Assembly (NCBI GenBank): GCA_028065725.1
Contig: JAPTVL010000429.1
Span: forward strand, 1 to 14,378
Direction: 5' to 3'
DNA: 14,378 nucleotides
Origin: Betaproteobacteria bacterium
GTDB lineage: Bacteria; Pseudomonadota; Gammaproteobacteria; Burkholderiales; Rhodocyclaceae
A program made the position numbers and the translations under genes. Positions within the stretch are counted from its first letter, which is position 1. The number at the start of each line of letters is the position of its first letter. Positions 6,903 through 13,681 of this stretch are shown piece by piece. The notes under the pieces were generated by a model that saw only the letters and a list, made by a program, of their open reading frames with translations, did not search any database and had not been told where the DNA came from.

Positions 6903-7793
6903 TCAGACGGCAGTGCCGCGGGCCAGTTGTTGCACCAGCTTGCGTCCGACCAGCGGTAGGCCGTCGACGCTGCGCACCGCCACCAGCATGCTCCGGCGCG
7001 CCCAGTCATCCACGATGCGGATCTGGCGCAAGCCGATGACGCGGCCGAAATCCCGCGCCGCGCCCTCGGGCAGGACGCCGATGCCCATGCCGGCCTGCAC
7101 CATTTTGCAGACCGCCTCGAAGCTGCTGACCTGGACCCGCAGCCGCAGCGGCTCGCCCAGCGCCACGGCGGCATCGGCGAGCAGGCGCATCATTGCCGCG
7201 CTGCTGTCGAGGCCGACGAAATCGTGCTTGATCAGCTCGGCGAAATGCGCCTTGCGCTGACGCAGGGCGTGGCCGCGCGGCACCACCGCGACCAGGCGGT
7301 CGCTGTGGTAATCGAAGCATTGCAGACCCTGCAGGTCGGTGCCTTCGAGCACGATGCCGATGTCGGTCTTGCCTTCGCGCAGGGCCTGGGCAATGGCATT
7401 GCTGCGGTTTTCCTCGAGTTCGACCTTGACGTCGGGAAACTCGGCAACGAAGAAGGCCAGGTCATCGGGCAGGAACTGGGTGATGGCCGAGGTATTGGCC
7501 TGGATGCGGATATGCCCGCGGATGCCCTTCGCAAAATCCGAAAGCTCGGCCCGCAATCTTTCTTCCTGCTGCAGCAACTGGCGCGCATGGAAGGCGAGCG
7601 AATTTCCCGCCGGGGTCGGTTCCACGCCCTGCGCCGAGCGGTACAGCAGTTGCACGCCGTAGCAGTGTTCGAGCAGCGCGATGCGCCGGCTCGCCGCCGC
7701 CAGCGCCAGGTGGGACTGCTCGGCCGCCTTCGACAGGCTGCGCGCGTCGACCGCGCGCAGGAACAGGGAGAGCGAAACGAGGTCGGACAGCAT
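6903..7793 (-). CDS. LysR-type transcriptional regulator, candidate regulator of the itaconate-type operon
   Basis: The product has 296 residues, standard for LysR-type regulators. The winged helix-turn-helix is at about 1-62 (FLRAVDARSLSKAAEQSHLALAAASRRIALLE, then GVEPTPAGNSL). The linker helix runs to about 88 and the periplasmic-binding-protein-like effector domain from about 92 (IRIQANTSAITQFLPDDLAFF) to the end, including VVPRGHAL and GMGIGVLPEGAA. These proteins usually activate nearby genes in response to a pathway metabolite. It lies just upstream of the dctP operon on the same strand, rather than divergent as is common for LysR genes, and starts 6 bases after the thioesterase stop with no clear Shine-Dalgarno, implying translational coupling. 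In P. aeruginosa a LysR gene (PA0877/itcR, from memory) adjoins the itaconate cluster. Regulation of the operon by this protein is inference. Confidence 0.9.
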   Translation of the reverse strand: MLSDLVSLSLFLRAVDARSLSKAAEQSHLALAAASRRIALLEHCYGVQLLYRSAQGVEPTPAGNSLAFHARQLLQQEERLRAELSDFAKGIRGHIRIQANTSAITQFLPDDLAFFVAEFPDVKVELEENRSNAIAQALREGKTDIGIVLEGTDLQGLQCFDYHSDRLVAVVPRGHALRQRKAHFAELIKHDFVGLDSSAAMMRLLADAAVALGEPLRLRVQVSSFEAVCKMVQAGMGIGVLPEGAARDFGRVIGLRQIRIVDDWARRSMLVAVRSVDGLPLVGRKLVQQLARGTAV

Positions 7794-7799
7794 GCCGGT

Positions 7800-8234
7800 C
7801 TACAACCGGTTAACCCGGGGAAACCTGGCGGCGAAGAACTCGGGCATCGGCACCACCTTCTTCGCCCGGTAGTCGAAGAAGACGAAGCCGGACTTGGCCA
7901 TCGCGATCAGCGTCGCGTCGGCCGGCCGCGTGACACGGAAGATGATGTCGCCGCCGTACTTGTTGAAGTCCGCCACCCCGATCTCGAAGCGCAATTCGTC
8001 ACGCGTATAGGCCTCGGCCAGGTAGGTGGTAGCCAGGTCGGTGACGATGATCTGGTCGTCAGTGGTTTCCTCGACGCCGAAGTCGAACAGGAAGCGCGCC
8101 CGCGCCTCGGAAATCATCGAGATCATCGAATCGTTGCCGAGATGGTTGGCGCCGTTGATATCGGTGATGCGCACCGTGAGGTCGGTGGTGTAGCAGAACT
8201 GGTCGTCGGCAAACTGGAGCTTGATGCGGGCCAT
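7800..8234 (-). CDS. Hotdog-fold acyl-CoA thioesterase, YbgC/FadM/4HBT-like
   Basis: The product has 144 residues, a single hotdog domain. The segment VRITDINGANHLGNDSMISMISEARARFLF (21-50) matches the 4-hydroxybenzoyl-CoA thioesterase pattern of D-x-N/D-x-x-x-H-x-x-N followed by a helix with E-x-x-R. Asp25 is the expected catalytic acidic residue. Role: hydrolysis of an acyl-CoA thioester in the cytoplasm; the substrate cannot be told. The gene begins 69 bases after the tRNA terminator. A TAGAAT hexamer at 8265-8270 on the minus strand could be its -10 box, but no good -35 is seen. There is no obvious ribosome binding site before the ATG at 8234. It is followed directly by the LysR gene. It could trim excess pathway CoA esters or be unrelated housekeeping; I cannot decide. 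Confidence 0.82.
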   Translation of the reverse strand: MARIKLQFADDQFCYTTDLTVRITDINGANHLGNDSMISMISEARARFLFDFGVEETTDDQIIVTDLATTYLAEAYTRDELRFEIGVADFNKYGGDIIFRVTRPADATLIAMAKSGFVFFDYRAKKVVPMPEFFAARFPRVNRL

Positions 8235-8303
8235 GGCGATGTCGGGAAAACGGAAGATGTGGCGATTCTAGCCGTCCTCGGGAGACCGTCCGTCCCGCCG
8301 AAA

Positions 8304-8341
8304 GAAACACGCCCGACTCCTTGCGGAATCGGGCGTGTTTC
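8304..8341 (-). terminator. Rho-independent terminator after the tRNA pair
   Basis: GAAACACGCCCGA (8304-8316) and TCGGGCGTGTTTC (8329-8341) form a perfect 13-bp stem with a 12-base loop, starting 7 bases beyond the encoded CCA of tRNA-Glu. On the minus strand the 3' arm ends GTTTCTTTC, a modest T-rich tail. Confidence 0.85.
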
Positions 8342-8348
8342 CTGATGC

Positions 8349-8424
8349 TGGCGTCCCCACGGGGATTCGAACCCCGGTTCATACCGTGAAAGGGTATTGT
8401 CCTAGGCCTCTAGACGATAGGGAC
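8349..8424 (-). tRNA. tRNA-Glu (anticodon UUC)
   Basis: This is a 76-base cloverleaf. Acceptor arms GTCCCTA and TGGGGAC pair with one G-T wobble. The D arm lies around TCGTCTAGAGGCCTAGGA. The anticodon stem ATACC/GGTAT holds the loop CTTTCAC with anticodon TTC. The T arm CGGGG-TTCGAAT-CCCCG follows. Discriminator G and CCA are encoded. It lies 8 bases after tRNA-Ala in the same transcript. Confidence 0.97.
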
Positions 8425-8432
8425 TTATCGTT

Positions 8433-8508
<76 letters not shown>

Positions 8509-8522
8509 ACAAGAGAGCGCGC

Positions 8523-8551
8523 ATTATAGGGAGGCGGTCCCTGTCTGTAAA
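8523..8551 (-). promoter_or_regulatory. Strong sigma-70 promoter of the tRNA-Ala/tRNA-Glu unit
   Basis: On the minus strand, TTTACA (8551-8546) and TATAAT (8528-8523) are separated by exactly 17 bases: a 5 of 6 and a perfect match. The -10 box is followed by GCGCGC, a GC-rich discriminator typical of stable-RNA promoters under stringent control. The mature tRNA-Ala begins 14 bases below the -10 box, so the leader is very short. Confidence 0.9.
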
Positions 8552-8579
8552 GCCTTTTTCGGCCCTTTTTTCGCCCTCG

Positions 8580-9974
8580 CTACAGCAGCTTGCCGGGATT
8601 CATCAGGCGGCGCGGATCGAGTGCCTGCTTGACCGCACGCATCAGGTCCATTTCGGTTTGGCTCTTGTAGCGCAGGACTTCCTCGCGTTTCAGCTGCCCC
8701 AACCCGTGTTCGGCGGAGATCGAACCGCCCAGTTCATGCACCAGGTCGTGCACGATGCGATTCACGGAGTCGGTCTGGGCAATGAATTCGGCATTGGACT
8801 GGGCATCGGATTTCGACTGGTTGTAATGCAGGTTGCCGTCGCCGATGTGGCCGAAACAGACGATGCGCACTTCGGGAAAGGCGGCGCGCAACGCCGCGTC
8901 GGCGCGGGAAATGAATTCGGCGATGCGCGACACCGGCACGGCGATGTCGTGCTTGATCGAGACGCCCTCGATCTTCTGCGCCTCCGAAACATTTTCGCGC
9001 AGGGCCCACAGCGCGGCGGTCTGCGCCTCGCTGGCAGCGAGTACGGCATCGTCGATGACGCCCGCTTCCGCGGCGGCTTGCAGTGCCTGCTCCAGTGTGG
9101 CGCCCAGATCGTCGCGCGCACCGGAAAGTTCGACCAGCACCTGCCAGGCCGGCCTGCCGGCGAGCGGGTCGCGCGCATTGGGAATGTGTTTGAGCACCAG
9201 GTCCAACGCCGCACGGCCGACGATCTCGAAGGCCGTCACATTGTCGCCCGCGGCATCGCGCAGGCGTCCGAGCAGGCGCACTGCGGCCGCCGGATCGGGC
9301 ACCGCGACCCAGGCCGTGGCCTGCGTGCGCGGCCGCGGAAACAATTTGAGCGTCGCCGCCGTGATCAGGCCCAGGGTGCCTTCGGCACCGACGAACAAAT
9401 GCTTGAGGTCGTAGCCGGTGTTGTCCTTGCGCAGGCCGCGCAGGCCGTTCCAGATGCGGCCGTCGGCCAGCACGACTTCAAGTCCCAGGGTCAGCTCGCG
9501 GGCATTGCCGTAGCGCAGTACCTGCACCCCGCCGGCATTGGTGGACAGGTTGCCGCCGATCGTCGCGCTGCCCTCCGCCGCCAGCGACAGCGGGAACAGG
9601 CGATTGGCGGCGGCGGCGGCTTCCTGCACCGCCTGCAGGGTACAGCCGGCCTCGACGGTAATCGAGTTGTTGTCGGCATCGACGGCGCGGATGCGGTTCA
9701 GGCGCCGCAAACAGATCAGCAGTTCGCCGCCGACCGGGGTGGCGCCGCCGCACAGGCCGGTATTGCCGCCCTGCGGGACGATGGCGGTGCCGGCCGCGGC
9801 GCAGGCGCGCACCACGGCCGCCACATCCTCCGCAGTGCCTGGCAGCGCAACACCCAGCGCATTGCCCGTGTAACGTCCGCGCCAGTCGGTGCAAAACGGC
9901 GCGACGTCGCCCGCCGCGGTGAGCACGTGGCGTTCGCCCAGAAGTTCCTGCAGTTCGCCGATCAGTGGGTTCAT
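8580..9974 (-). CDS. FAD-binding oxidase/dehydrogenase of the VAO family (GlcD / D-2-hydroxyglutarate dehydrogenase-like)
   Basis: The product has 464 residues. The N-terminal PCMH-type FAD domain carries the pyrophosphate loop PQGGNTGLCGG at 67-77, GSATIGGNLSTNAGG at 135-149, and FVGAEGTLGLIT at 194-205. The C-terminal domain carries the metal-binding GHIGDGNLHYN at 375-385 (His376, His383), EHGLGQLKR at 422-430 (Glu422) and the closing DPRRLMNPGKLL. This pattern fits D-2-hydroxy-acid dehydrogenases that oxidise D-2-hydroxyglutarate, D-lactate or glycolate and pass electrons to ETF or quinone. No iron-sulfur domain is fused and no GlcE/GlcF gene is nearby, which favours a single-subunit D-2-hydroxyglutarate or D-lactate type over a glycolate oxidase complex. 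The ATG overlaps the patatin stop by 4 bases, so the two are coupled. Confidence 0.9.
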   Translation of the reverse strand: MNPLIGELQELLGERHVLTAAGDVAPFCTDWRGRYTGNALGVALPGTAEDVAAVVRACAAAGTAIVPQGGNTGLCGGATPVGGELLICLRRLNRIRAVDADNNSITVEAGCTLQAVQEAAAAANRLFPLSLAAEGSATIGGNLSTNAGGVQVLRYGNARELTLGLEVVLADGRIWNGLRGLRKDNTGYDLKHLFVGAEGTLGLITAATLKLFPRPRTQATAWVAVPDPAAAVRLLGRLRDAAGDNVTAFEIVGRAALDLVLKHIPNARDPLAGRPAWQVLVELSGARDDLGATLEQALQAAAEAGVIDDAVLAASEAQTAALWALRENVSEAQKIEGVSIKHDIAVPVSRIAEFISRADAALRAAFPEVRIVCFGHIGDGNLHYNQSKSDAQSNAEFIAQTDSVNRIVHDLVHELGGSISAEHGLGQLKREEVLRYKSQTEMDLMRAVKQALDPRRLMNPGKLL

Positions 9975-10867
9975 GATGAAAGTGCGTGTTCGATCGCGGG
10001 CAGCATGCGGATCACGGCTGCGCGCCCTTCCGCAATGGCTTCGCTGCCGCGATGGTAATCCATCAGCGCCAGGTGGCCGAGACGCGGCGTCAGCAGCACG
10101 TCGGCCGGTTCGCCGGCGAGGCGGCTCCTGGCGATGCGCATCTGCATGATGTGGATGCTGGTCGACAGCACGCCGGCCATCGAGGGCAGCAGTTCGCCGT
10201 TGCTCTGTCGCGGCCGGCTGAAAACCTGGCGCAGGCGGGTCGCCCAGCCGGGTTCATCGCCGCCTGCGGCATCGTCGGCCGGCACGGCCTGATCCGGCTT
10301 GTGGCGCAGGCTGCCGCCCACGCGGTCCGAGCCCAGATCCACGGCGATCACGATGTCGGCGCCCATGGCACGGCACAGCGAGACCGGCACCGGGTTCACC
10401 AGGCCGCCATCGACCAGCAGGCGCTCGTCGCGCACCACCGGCTGGAACAGGCCCGGCACGGCGCTCGAAGCGCGCACCGCACTGGCCACCGAGCCTTCGC
10501 GCAGCCAGATTTCACGCCCGGTGGCAAGGTCGGTGGCAACGCAGGAAAAGGGCACAGGCAGATTGGCGAAATCCTTGTCGACGAAATACCTTTGGAAGAA
10601 GTCGAAGAGTTTTTCGCCCTTGATCAGGCCGCCCGAGAAGCTGACGTCGAGCAGGCCGAGAACTTCCTTCCAGGCCAGTCCGCCGACCCACTGTTCCAGC
10701 TGGTCGAGGTCGCCGTCGGCATAGGTGGCGCCGACGAAGGCGCCGATCGAGCAGCCGGCAACGACATCGGGCACAAAGCCGGCGTCCGCCAGCGCCCGGA
10801 TGACGCCGATATGCGCCCAGCCGCGCGCCGAACCGCTACCGAGGGCGAGACCCAGCTTCGGCTTCAT
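9971..10867 (-). CDS. Patatin-like phospholipase family protein, RssA-like
   Basis: The product has 298 residues. It has the oxyanion-hole glycine-rich loop LALGSGSARGWAHIGVI at 7-23, the nucleophile elbow GCSIGA with Ser40, and the catalytic Asp in VDGGLVNPVP (Asp153), which gives an intact Ser-Asp dyad. No signal peptide or membrane segment is seen, so it is cytoplasmic or peripherally membrane associated. A charged, Gly/Ala-rich stretch at about 180-210 looks like a surface loop. The expected activity is lipid acyl hydrolysis, with the physiological substrate unknown. It lies 12 bases after the rimO stop with a poor ribosome binding site, and overlaps the flavoprotein gene downstream by 4 bases, forming a rimO-patatin-oxidase unit. 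Confidence 0.92.
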   Translation of the reverse strand: MKPKLGLALGSGSARGWAHIGVIRALADAGFVPDVVAGCSIGAFVGATYADGDLDQLEQWVGGLAWKEVLGLLDVSFSGGLIKGEKLFDFFQRYFVDKDFANLPVPFSCVATDLATGREIWLREGSVASAVRASSAVPGLFQPVVRDERLLVDGGLVNPVPVSLCRAMGADIVIAVDLGSDRVGGSLRHKPDQAVPADDAAGGDEPGWATRLRQVFSRPRQSNGELLPSMAGVLSTSIHIMQMRIARSRLAGEPADVLLTPRLGHLALMDYHRGSEAIAEGRAAVIRMLPAIEHALSS

Positions 10868-10879
10868 GACCGCGGCGCT

Positions 10880-12250
10880 TCAGTCGGGAGCCGCGAGCGT
10901 CGCGCTCAGTTGGGCATACAGGTCGTGCACATCGCAGTCGATGACATTGACCTCGGCAAACTCGCCGATCTCCAGATCGTGACCGTCGGCGATGTAGACC
11001 AGGCCATCGACATCCGGCGCGTCGCCCTCGGAGCGGGCGATGGCGCCGTCTTCGTCGATCTCGTCCACCAGCACCGTGATGCGGCGGCCGATCTTGCGCT
11101 CCAGACGCTGGGTCGAGATGTCTTCCTGGTGGCGCAGCAGGCGCGCCTTGCGCTCTTCGCGAATTGCTTCGGGCAGCGCGCCGGGCAGTTCGTTGGCGCT
11201 GGCGCCGGCAACCGGCGAATAAGAGAAGGCGCCGACGCGATCGAGCTGGGCCGCGTCGAGGAAGTCCAGCAGCTCGTTGAACTCGGCATCGGTTTCGCCG
11301 GGAAAGCCGGTGATGAAGGTGCTGCGTATCGTCAGCTCGGGCACTTCGCGGCGCCAGGCGGCGATGCGATCGAGCACCTTTTCGCTCGATGCCGGGCGCT
11401 TCATCAGCTTGAGGATGCGCGGGCTGGCATGCTGGAAGGGGACGTCGAGGTAAGGCAGGATCTTGCCCTCGGCCATCAGCGGAATCAGGTCATCGACGCT
11501 GGGATAGGGATAGACGTAGTGCAAGCGCACCCAGAGGCCGAGCTGGCCCAGTTCGCTGCACAGTTCCAGCAGCCGCGTCTTGACCGGCCGGCCGCCGTGG
11601 AAGCCGGTGCGGTATTTGACGTCGACGCCATAGGCGCTGGTGTCCTGCGAGATCACCAGCAGTTCGCGCACGCCGGCATCGCGCAGCACTTCGGCTTCGC
11701 GCAGCACCTCGCCGATCGGCCGCGACACCAGGTCGCCGCGCAGCGAGGGAATGATGCAGAAGCTGCAGCGATGGTTGCAGCCTTCGGATATCTTCAGGTA
11801 GGCATAGTGATCGGGCGTCAGACGTATGCCCTGTGGCGGCACCAGATCGACGAAGGGATCGTGCTCATTTGGCAACCTCGGAGGCAGATGCTGATGCACG
11901 GCGGCCATGACTTCGGGCATGGCATGCGGCCCGGTGACGGCCAGCACCTTGGGGTGGGCGGTGCGCACCACGTCGTTGCCCGCCGCATCCTTCTTGGCGC
12001 CGAGGCAACCGGTGACGATGACCTTGCCGTTTTCTGCTAGCGCCTCGCCGATCGCATCGAGCGATTCCTCGACCGCGGCATCGATGAAGCCGCAGGTATT
12101 GACCACCACCAGATCGGCGCCGTCATAGCTGCCGGAAATTTCATAACCCTCGGCACGCAACCGGGTCAGGATCTGCTCCGCGTCGGATGCCGCCTTGGGA
12201 CAGCCGAGGCTGACGAATCCGACGGTAGGTATCTTCTTTTTCCGATTCAT
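10880..12250 (-). CDS. rimO: Ribosomal protein S12 (Asp) methylthiotransferase RimO
   Basis: The product has 456 residues. The N-terminal UPF0004 domain provides Cys17 (SLGCPKA), Cys53 ([12 protein letters not shown]) and Cys82 (VTGCLGAK) for the first 4Fe-4S cluster. The radical-SAM domain carries [17 protein letters not shown] with Cys158, Cys162 and Cys165. A TRAM domain closes the C-terminus (about 390-456). The SLGCPKA and IIPSLRG motifs separate RimO from MiaB and MtaB. It adds a methylthio group to a conserved aspartate of ribosomal protein S12. The ATG at 12250 precedes the usual basic leader and [13 protein letters not shown]. An upstream in-frame TTG at 12268 overlaps the previous stop, is less likely, and would add six residues. 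No strong ribosome binding site or separate promoter is seen, and the gene follows the cassette by only 14 bases. Confidence 0.95.
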   Translation of the reverse strand: MNRKKKIPTVGFVSLGCPKAASDAEQILTRLRAEGYEISGSYDGADLVVVNTCGFIDAAVEESLDAIGEALAENGKVIVTGCLGAKKDAAGNDVVRTAHPKVLAVTGPHAMPEVMAAVHQHLPPRLPNEHDPFVDLVPPQGIRLTPDHYAYLKISEGCNHRCSFCIIPSLRGDLVSRPIGEVLREAEVLRDAGVRELLVISQDTSAYGVDVKYRTGFHGGRPVKTRLLELCSELGQLGLWVRLHYVYPYPSVDDLIPLMAEGKILPYLDVPFQHASPRILKLMKRPASSEKVLDRIAAWRREVPELTIRSTFITGFPGETDAEFNELLDFLDAAQLDRVGAFSYSPVAGASANELPGALPEAIREERKARLLRHQEDISTQRLERKIGRRITVLVDEIDEDGAIARSEGDAPDVDGLVYIADGHDLEIGEFAEVNVIDCDVHDLYAQLSATLAAPD

Positions 12251-12264
12251 GGACACAGTAAAGT

Positions 12265-12618
12265 TCAAACGTTGAGCGACACGATGGCCTGGACGTTGTC
12301 GTAGGGAGCCCGAATTCCGTTCTCGTCGCGCACGATCAGACCCGCATGGGCCAGCGCCGAAACATCGTCATGCACCCTTTTGTAGTCCCGCCCGAGCGTC
12401 TTGGCCAATTCCGACACCGTACTGGCCGGATGCCGATGAACACGCTTCAACAGTTCGAGGCGCTTGGGCGAAAGCGTTGACATCATGGCCTCGAGACTGA
12501 AGAAAGTCAGATGAGTTTCCTTGACCGCCTTGCCACGTTCGAGTCGATTCCACGCACCGACGAAACGCTTCCCCATCTCTTCGATGGAGCCCACATGAAG
12601 CCGGACAGTTTCACTCAT
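12265..12618 (-). CDS. Winged-helix DNA-binding protein, probable antitoxin/autoregulator of a TumE-type pair
   Basis: The product has 117 residues. The N-terminal half (1-45) has no recognised fold, while about 48-100 is a MarR/ArsR-like winged helix: [15 protein letters not shown], then [30 protein letters not shown] as the helix-turn-helix and recognition helix, then a short wing ending at residue 104. It resembles the HVO_A0114/TumA-type putative DNA-binding antitoxins, from memory. The ATG overlaps the toxin-like gene's stop by 4 bases (ATGA), and GAGGTGAG upstream gives a good ribosome binding site. The order toxin then antitoxin is the reverse of most type II systems. The tandem palindromes upstream of the pair are its likely binding sites. 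Base composition is visibly lower in GC than rimO and the patatin gene, suggesting acquisition. Antitoxin function is inference. Confidence 0.75.
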   Translation of the reverse strand: MSETVRLHVGSIEEMGKRFVGAWNRLERGKAVKETHLTFFSLEAMMSTLSPKRLELLKRVHRHPASTVSELAKTLGRDYKRVHDDVSALAHAGLIVRDENGIRAPYDNVQAIVSLNV

Positions 12619-12902
12619 GACTCACCTCTCGCGTGCCGCACGTCGGGTAGAAAATCAGCCATCAGTTGCTCCACGGACGAAAACACATACCGCACTTCAC
12701 GACCCTTGATATGCCGGTGATCGCCCTTGCCGCGCTCGTTGTCGTAGCTGACCAGACGCTTGCCCGGGAAGCCGTAAAACAGGCTGTACTTGAAGGCGTG
12801 AGCGCAACCCGGCACCGGCTCGGGAATCCTCCAGATCGTCATCTCGACAATAGCGCCATCCGGAAACTCGCCTCGGTCGTAGAACGCTCGCGTCGCCTTC
12901 AT
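12615..12902 (-). CDS. TumE/DUF6516-like small protein, probable toxin
   Basis: The product has 95 residues from the ATG at 12902. Recognisable features are IVEMTIWRIPEPVPG early on, HAFKYSLFYG in the middle, and the diagnostic YDNERGKGDHRH near residues 53-64, followed by VRYVFSSVEQLMADFLPDV. I recall this YDNERGKGDHRH signature as typical of the TumE (DUF6516) toxin family; its biochemical target is not known to me. A TTG start at 12938 would add 12 residues, but these would be encoded by the palindromic operator region and are not family-like, so the ATG is preferred. No Shine-Dalgarno precedes that ATG, raising the possibility of a leaderless mRNA. Its stop overlaps the start of the winged-helix partner by 4 bases. 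Toxicity is inferred from family and layout only. Confidence 0.72.
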   Translation of the reverse strand: MKATRAFYDRGEFPDGAIVEMTIWRIPEPVPGCAHAFKYSLFYGFPGKRLVSYDNERGKGDHRHIKGREVRYVFSSVEQLMADFLPDVRHARGES

Positions 12903-12920
12903 ATGGCGTACTTTGCCATA
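12902..12920. promoter_or_regulatory. 19-bp palindromic operator, start-codon-proximal copy
   Basis: The plus strand reads TATGGCGTACTTTGCCATA: perfect 6-bp half sites TATGGC/GCCATA with a 7-base spacer. The lower end overlaps the first base of the preferred toxin start codon. It is the first of two tandem copies with centres 26 bp apart, and 15 of 19 positions are identical to the second copy. Confidence 0.7.
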
Positions 12921-12927
12921 GGAGGAA

Positions 12928-12946
12928 TATGGCGTCAAGTGCCATA
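12928..12946. promoter_or_regulatory. 19-bp palindromic operator, distal copy
   Basis: The plus strand reads TATGGCGTCAAGTGCCATA, with the same perfect half sites and spacer length as the copy at 12902-12920. On the minus strand it contains TTGACG (12938-12933), a possible -35 box, so a bound repressor would block the promoter. No good matching -10 box is seen. Confidence 0.7.
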
Positions 12947-12972
12947 ACCGAATCGAATACGCTCACTGCGCA

Positions 12973-13014
12973 CACCAATGAAGAAGGCTCCCACAGGAGC
13001 CTTCTTCATTGGTG
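12973..13014 (-). terminator. Rho-independent terminator after phaR (perfect 19-bp stem)
   Basis: CACCAATGAAGAAGGCTCC (12973-12991) and its exact complement (12996-13014) form a 19-bp stem with a 4-base loop, 18 bases past the phaR stop. The 3' arm is T-rich (CTTCTTCATT). The stem is symmetric enough to act on either strand. Confidence 0.88.
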
Positions 13015-13032
13015 CTGCAAAGGCCCGGAGCG

Positions 13033-13584
13033 TTACTTCTTCTCGGCCTTTTCTTCCGGCTTGACATAAATGCCGGGGAAAATCTTGCGCGTCTGTTCCT
13101 GCATGGTGTCCTGCATCTGCTGGAACATCTTCTGGCTCTGCTCGACGTAGGTGCCCATCATGTGCTGCATAGCCGGTCCCTGGAACTTGAGGAACTGCGC
13201 CCATAAGTCCTGGCTGTCGCCGGCATTTTCGCCATACAGCGCCTTGGCCTGTTCCTTGAGCTTGGCCTGGACCTCGGTGAAGGACTTGATGTTGTTCTCG
13301 ATGTAGTTGCCCATCATGCCCTGCATGGCGTTGCCATAGAAGCGGATCATCTGCGACAGCAGGTCGGAGGAGAACATCGGCGCGCCGCCGGCTTCTTCCT
13401 CGAGGATGATCTGCAGCAGGATGGCGCGCGTCAGGTCGTCGCCCGACTTGGCGTCCACCACCTGGAAGGCCTCGTGCGCAAGAACCAATTCCTTGACATC
13501 GGCCAGCGTGATGTAAGTGCTGGTGCGGGTGTCATACAGGCGGCGATTCGGGTATTTCTTGATAAGACGGCTCTGTGCGGCCAT
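13033..13584 (-). CDS. phaR: Polyhydroxyalkanoate synthesis repressor PhaR
   Basis: The product has 183 residues. The N-terminal DNA-binding domain (about 6-66) carries the hallmark RLIKKYPNRRLYDTRTSTYITLADVKELV and LTRAILLQIILEEE. Two Met/Gln-rich amphipathic segments follow (about 70-108, FSSDLLSQMIRFYGNAMQGMM; and about 125-165, WAQFLKFQGPAMQHMMGTYVEQSQKMF) that resemble phasin-like, PHA-binding helices. The tail is Lys/Glu rich. PhaR binds nascent PHB granules and, when free, represses phasin genes and its own gene. The start at 13584 has a strong GGGGAG ribosome binding site. It lies 97 bases after phaB, consistent with a pha cluster continuing beyond the right edge, and ends in the terminator at 12973-13014. 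Confidence 0.96.
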   Translation of the reverse strand: MAAQSRLIKKYPNRRLYDTRTSTYITLADVKELVLAHEAFQVVDAKSGDDLTRAILLQIILEEEAGGAPMFSSDLLSQMIRFYGNAMQGMMGNYIENNIKSFTEVQAKLKEQAKALYGENAGDSQDLWAQFLKFQGPAMQHMMGTYVEQSQKMFQQMQDTMQEQTRKIFPGIYVKPEEKAEKK

Positions 13585-13633
13585 TACACTCCCCTCCAGA
13601 AAGGCATTTTACTACCATGCTGCTGGGTGCCAC

Positions 13634-13657
13634 CTCCCCGCCGGAAACGGCTGGGAG
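13634..13657 (-). other. Imperfect hairpin in the phaB-phaR spacer
   Basis: CTCCC-x-GCCG and CGGC-x-GGGAG pair as 5 plus 4 bp around one mismatch, with a 4-base loop. It has no T tract on the minus strand, so it is more likely an mRNA processing or stability element, or chance, than a full terminator. Confidence 0.35.
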
Positions 13658-13681
13658 GAAGCTCGTCAAACCAGGCGACAA

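Noticed and set aside
9986..12040. Very long open frame on the plus strand, antisense to the patatin and rimO genes
   Set aside because: It is a low-complexity shadow of two well-conserved genes. The same explanation covers shorter plus-strand frames such as 3651-4874, 5729-6772, 7224-8345 and 8658-10058.
12251..12268. TTG start giving rimO six extra residues
   Set aside because: It overlaps the upstream stop codon, has no ribosome binding site of its own, and RimO proteins normally begin close to the SLGCPKA motif as from the ATG at 12250.
12903..12938. TTG start giving the toxin-like protein 12 extra residues
   Set aside because: The extra residues would be encoded by the palindromic operator DNA and do not look like family sequence.
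13612..13632. TGGCAC on the minus strand in the phaB-phaR spacer as a sigma-54 -24 element
   Set aside because: The -12 element does not follow at the correct distance: no GC sits ten bases after the GG.
13585..13681. A promoter for phaR in the spacer after phaB
   Set aside because: TAAAAT and TTGACG hexamers exist on the minus strand but none pair at acceptable spacing with a partner box, so co-transcription with phaB is equally likely.
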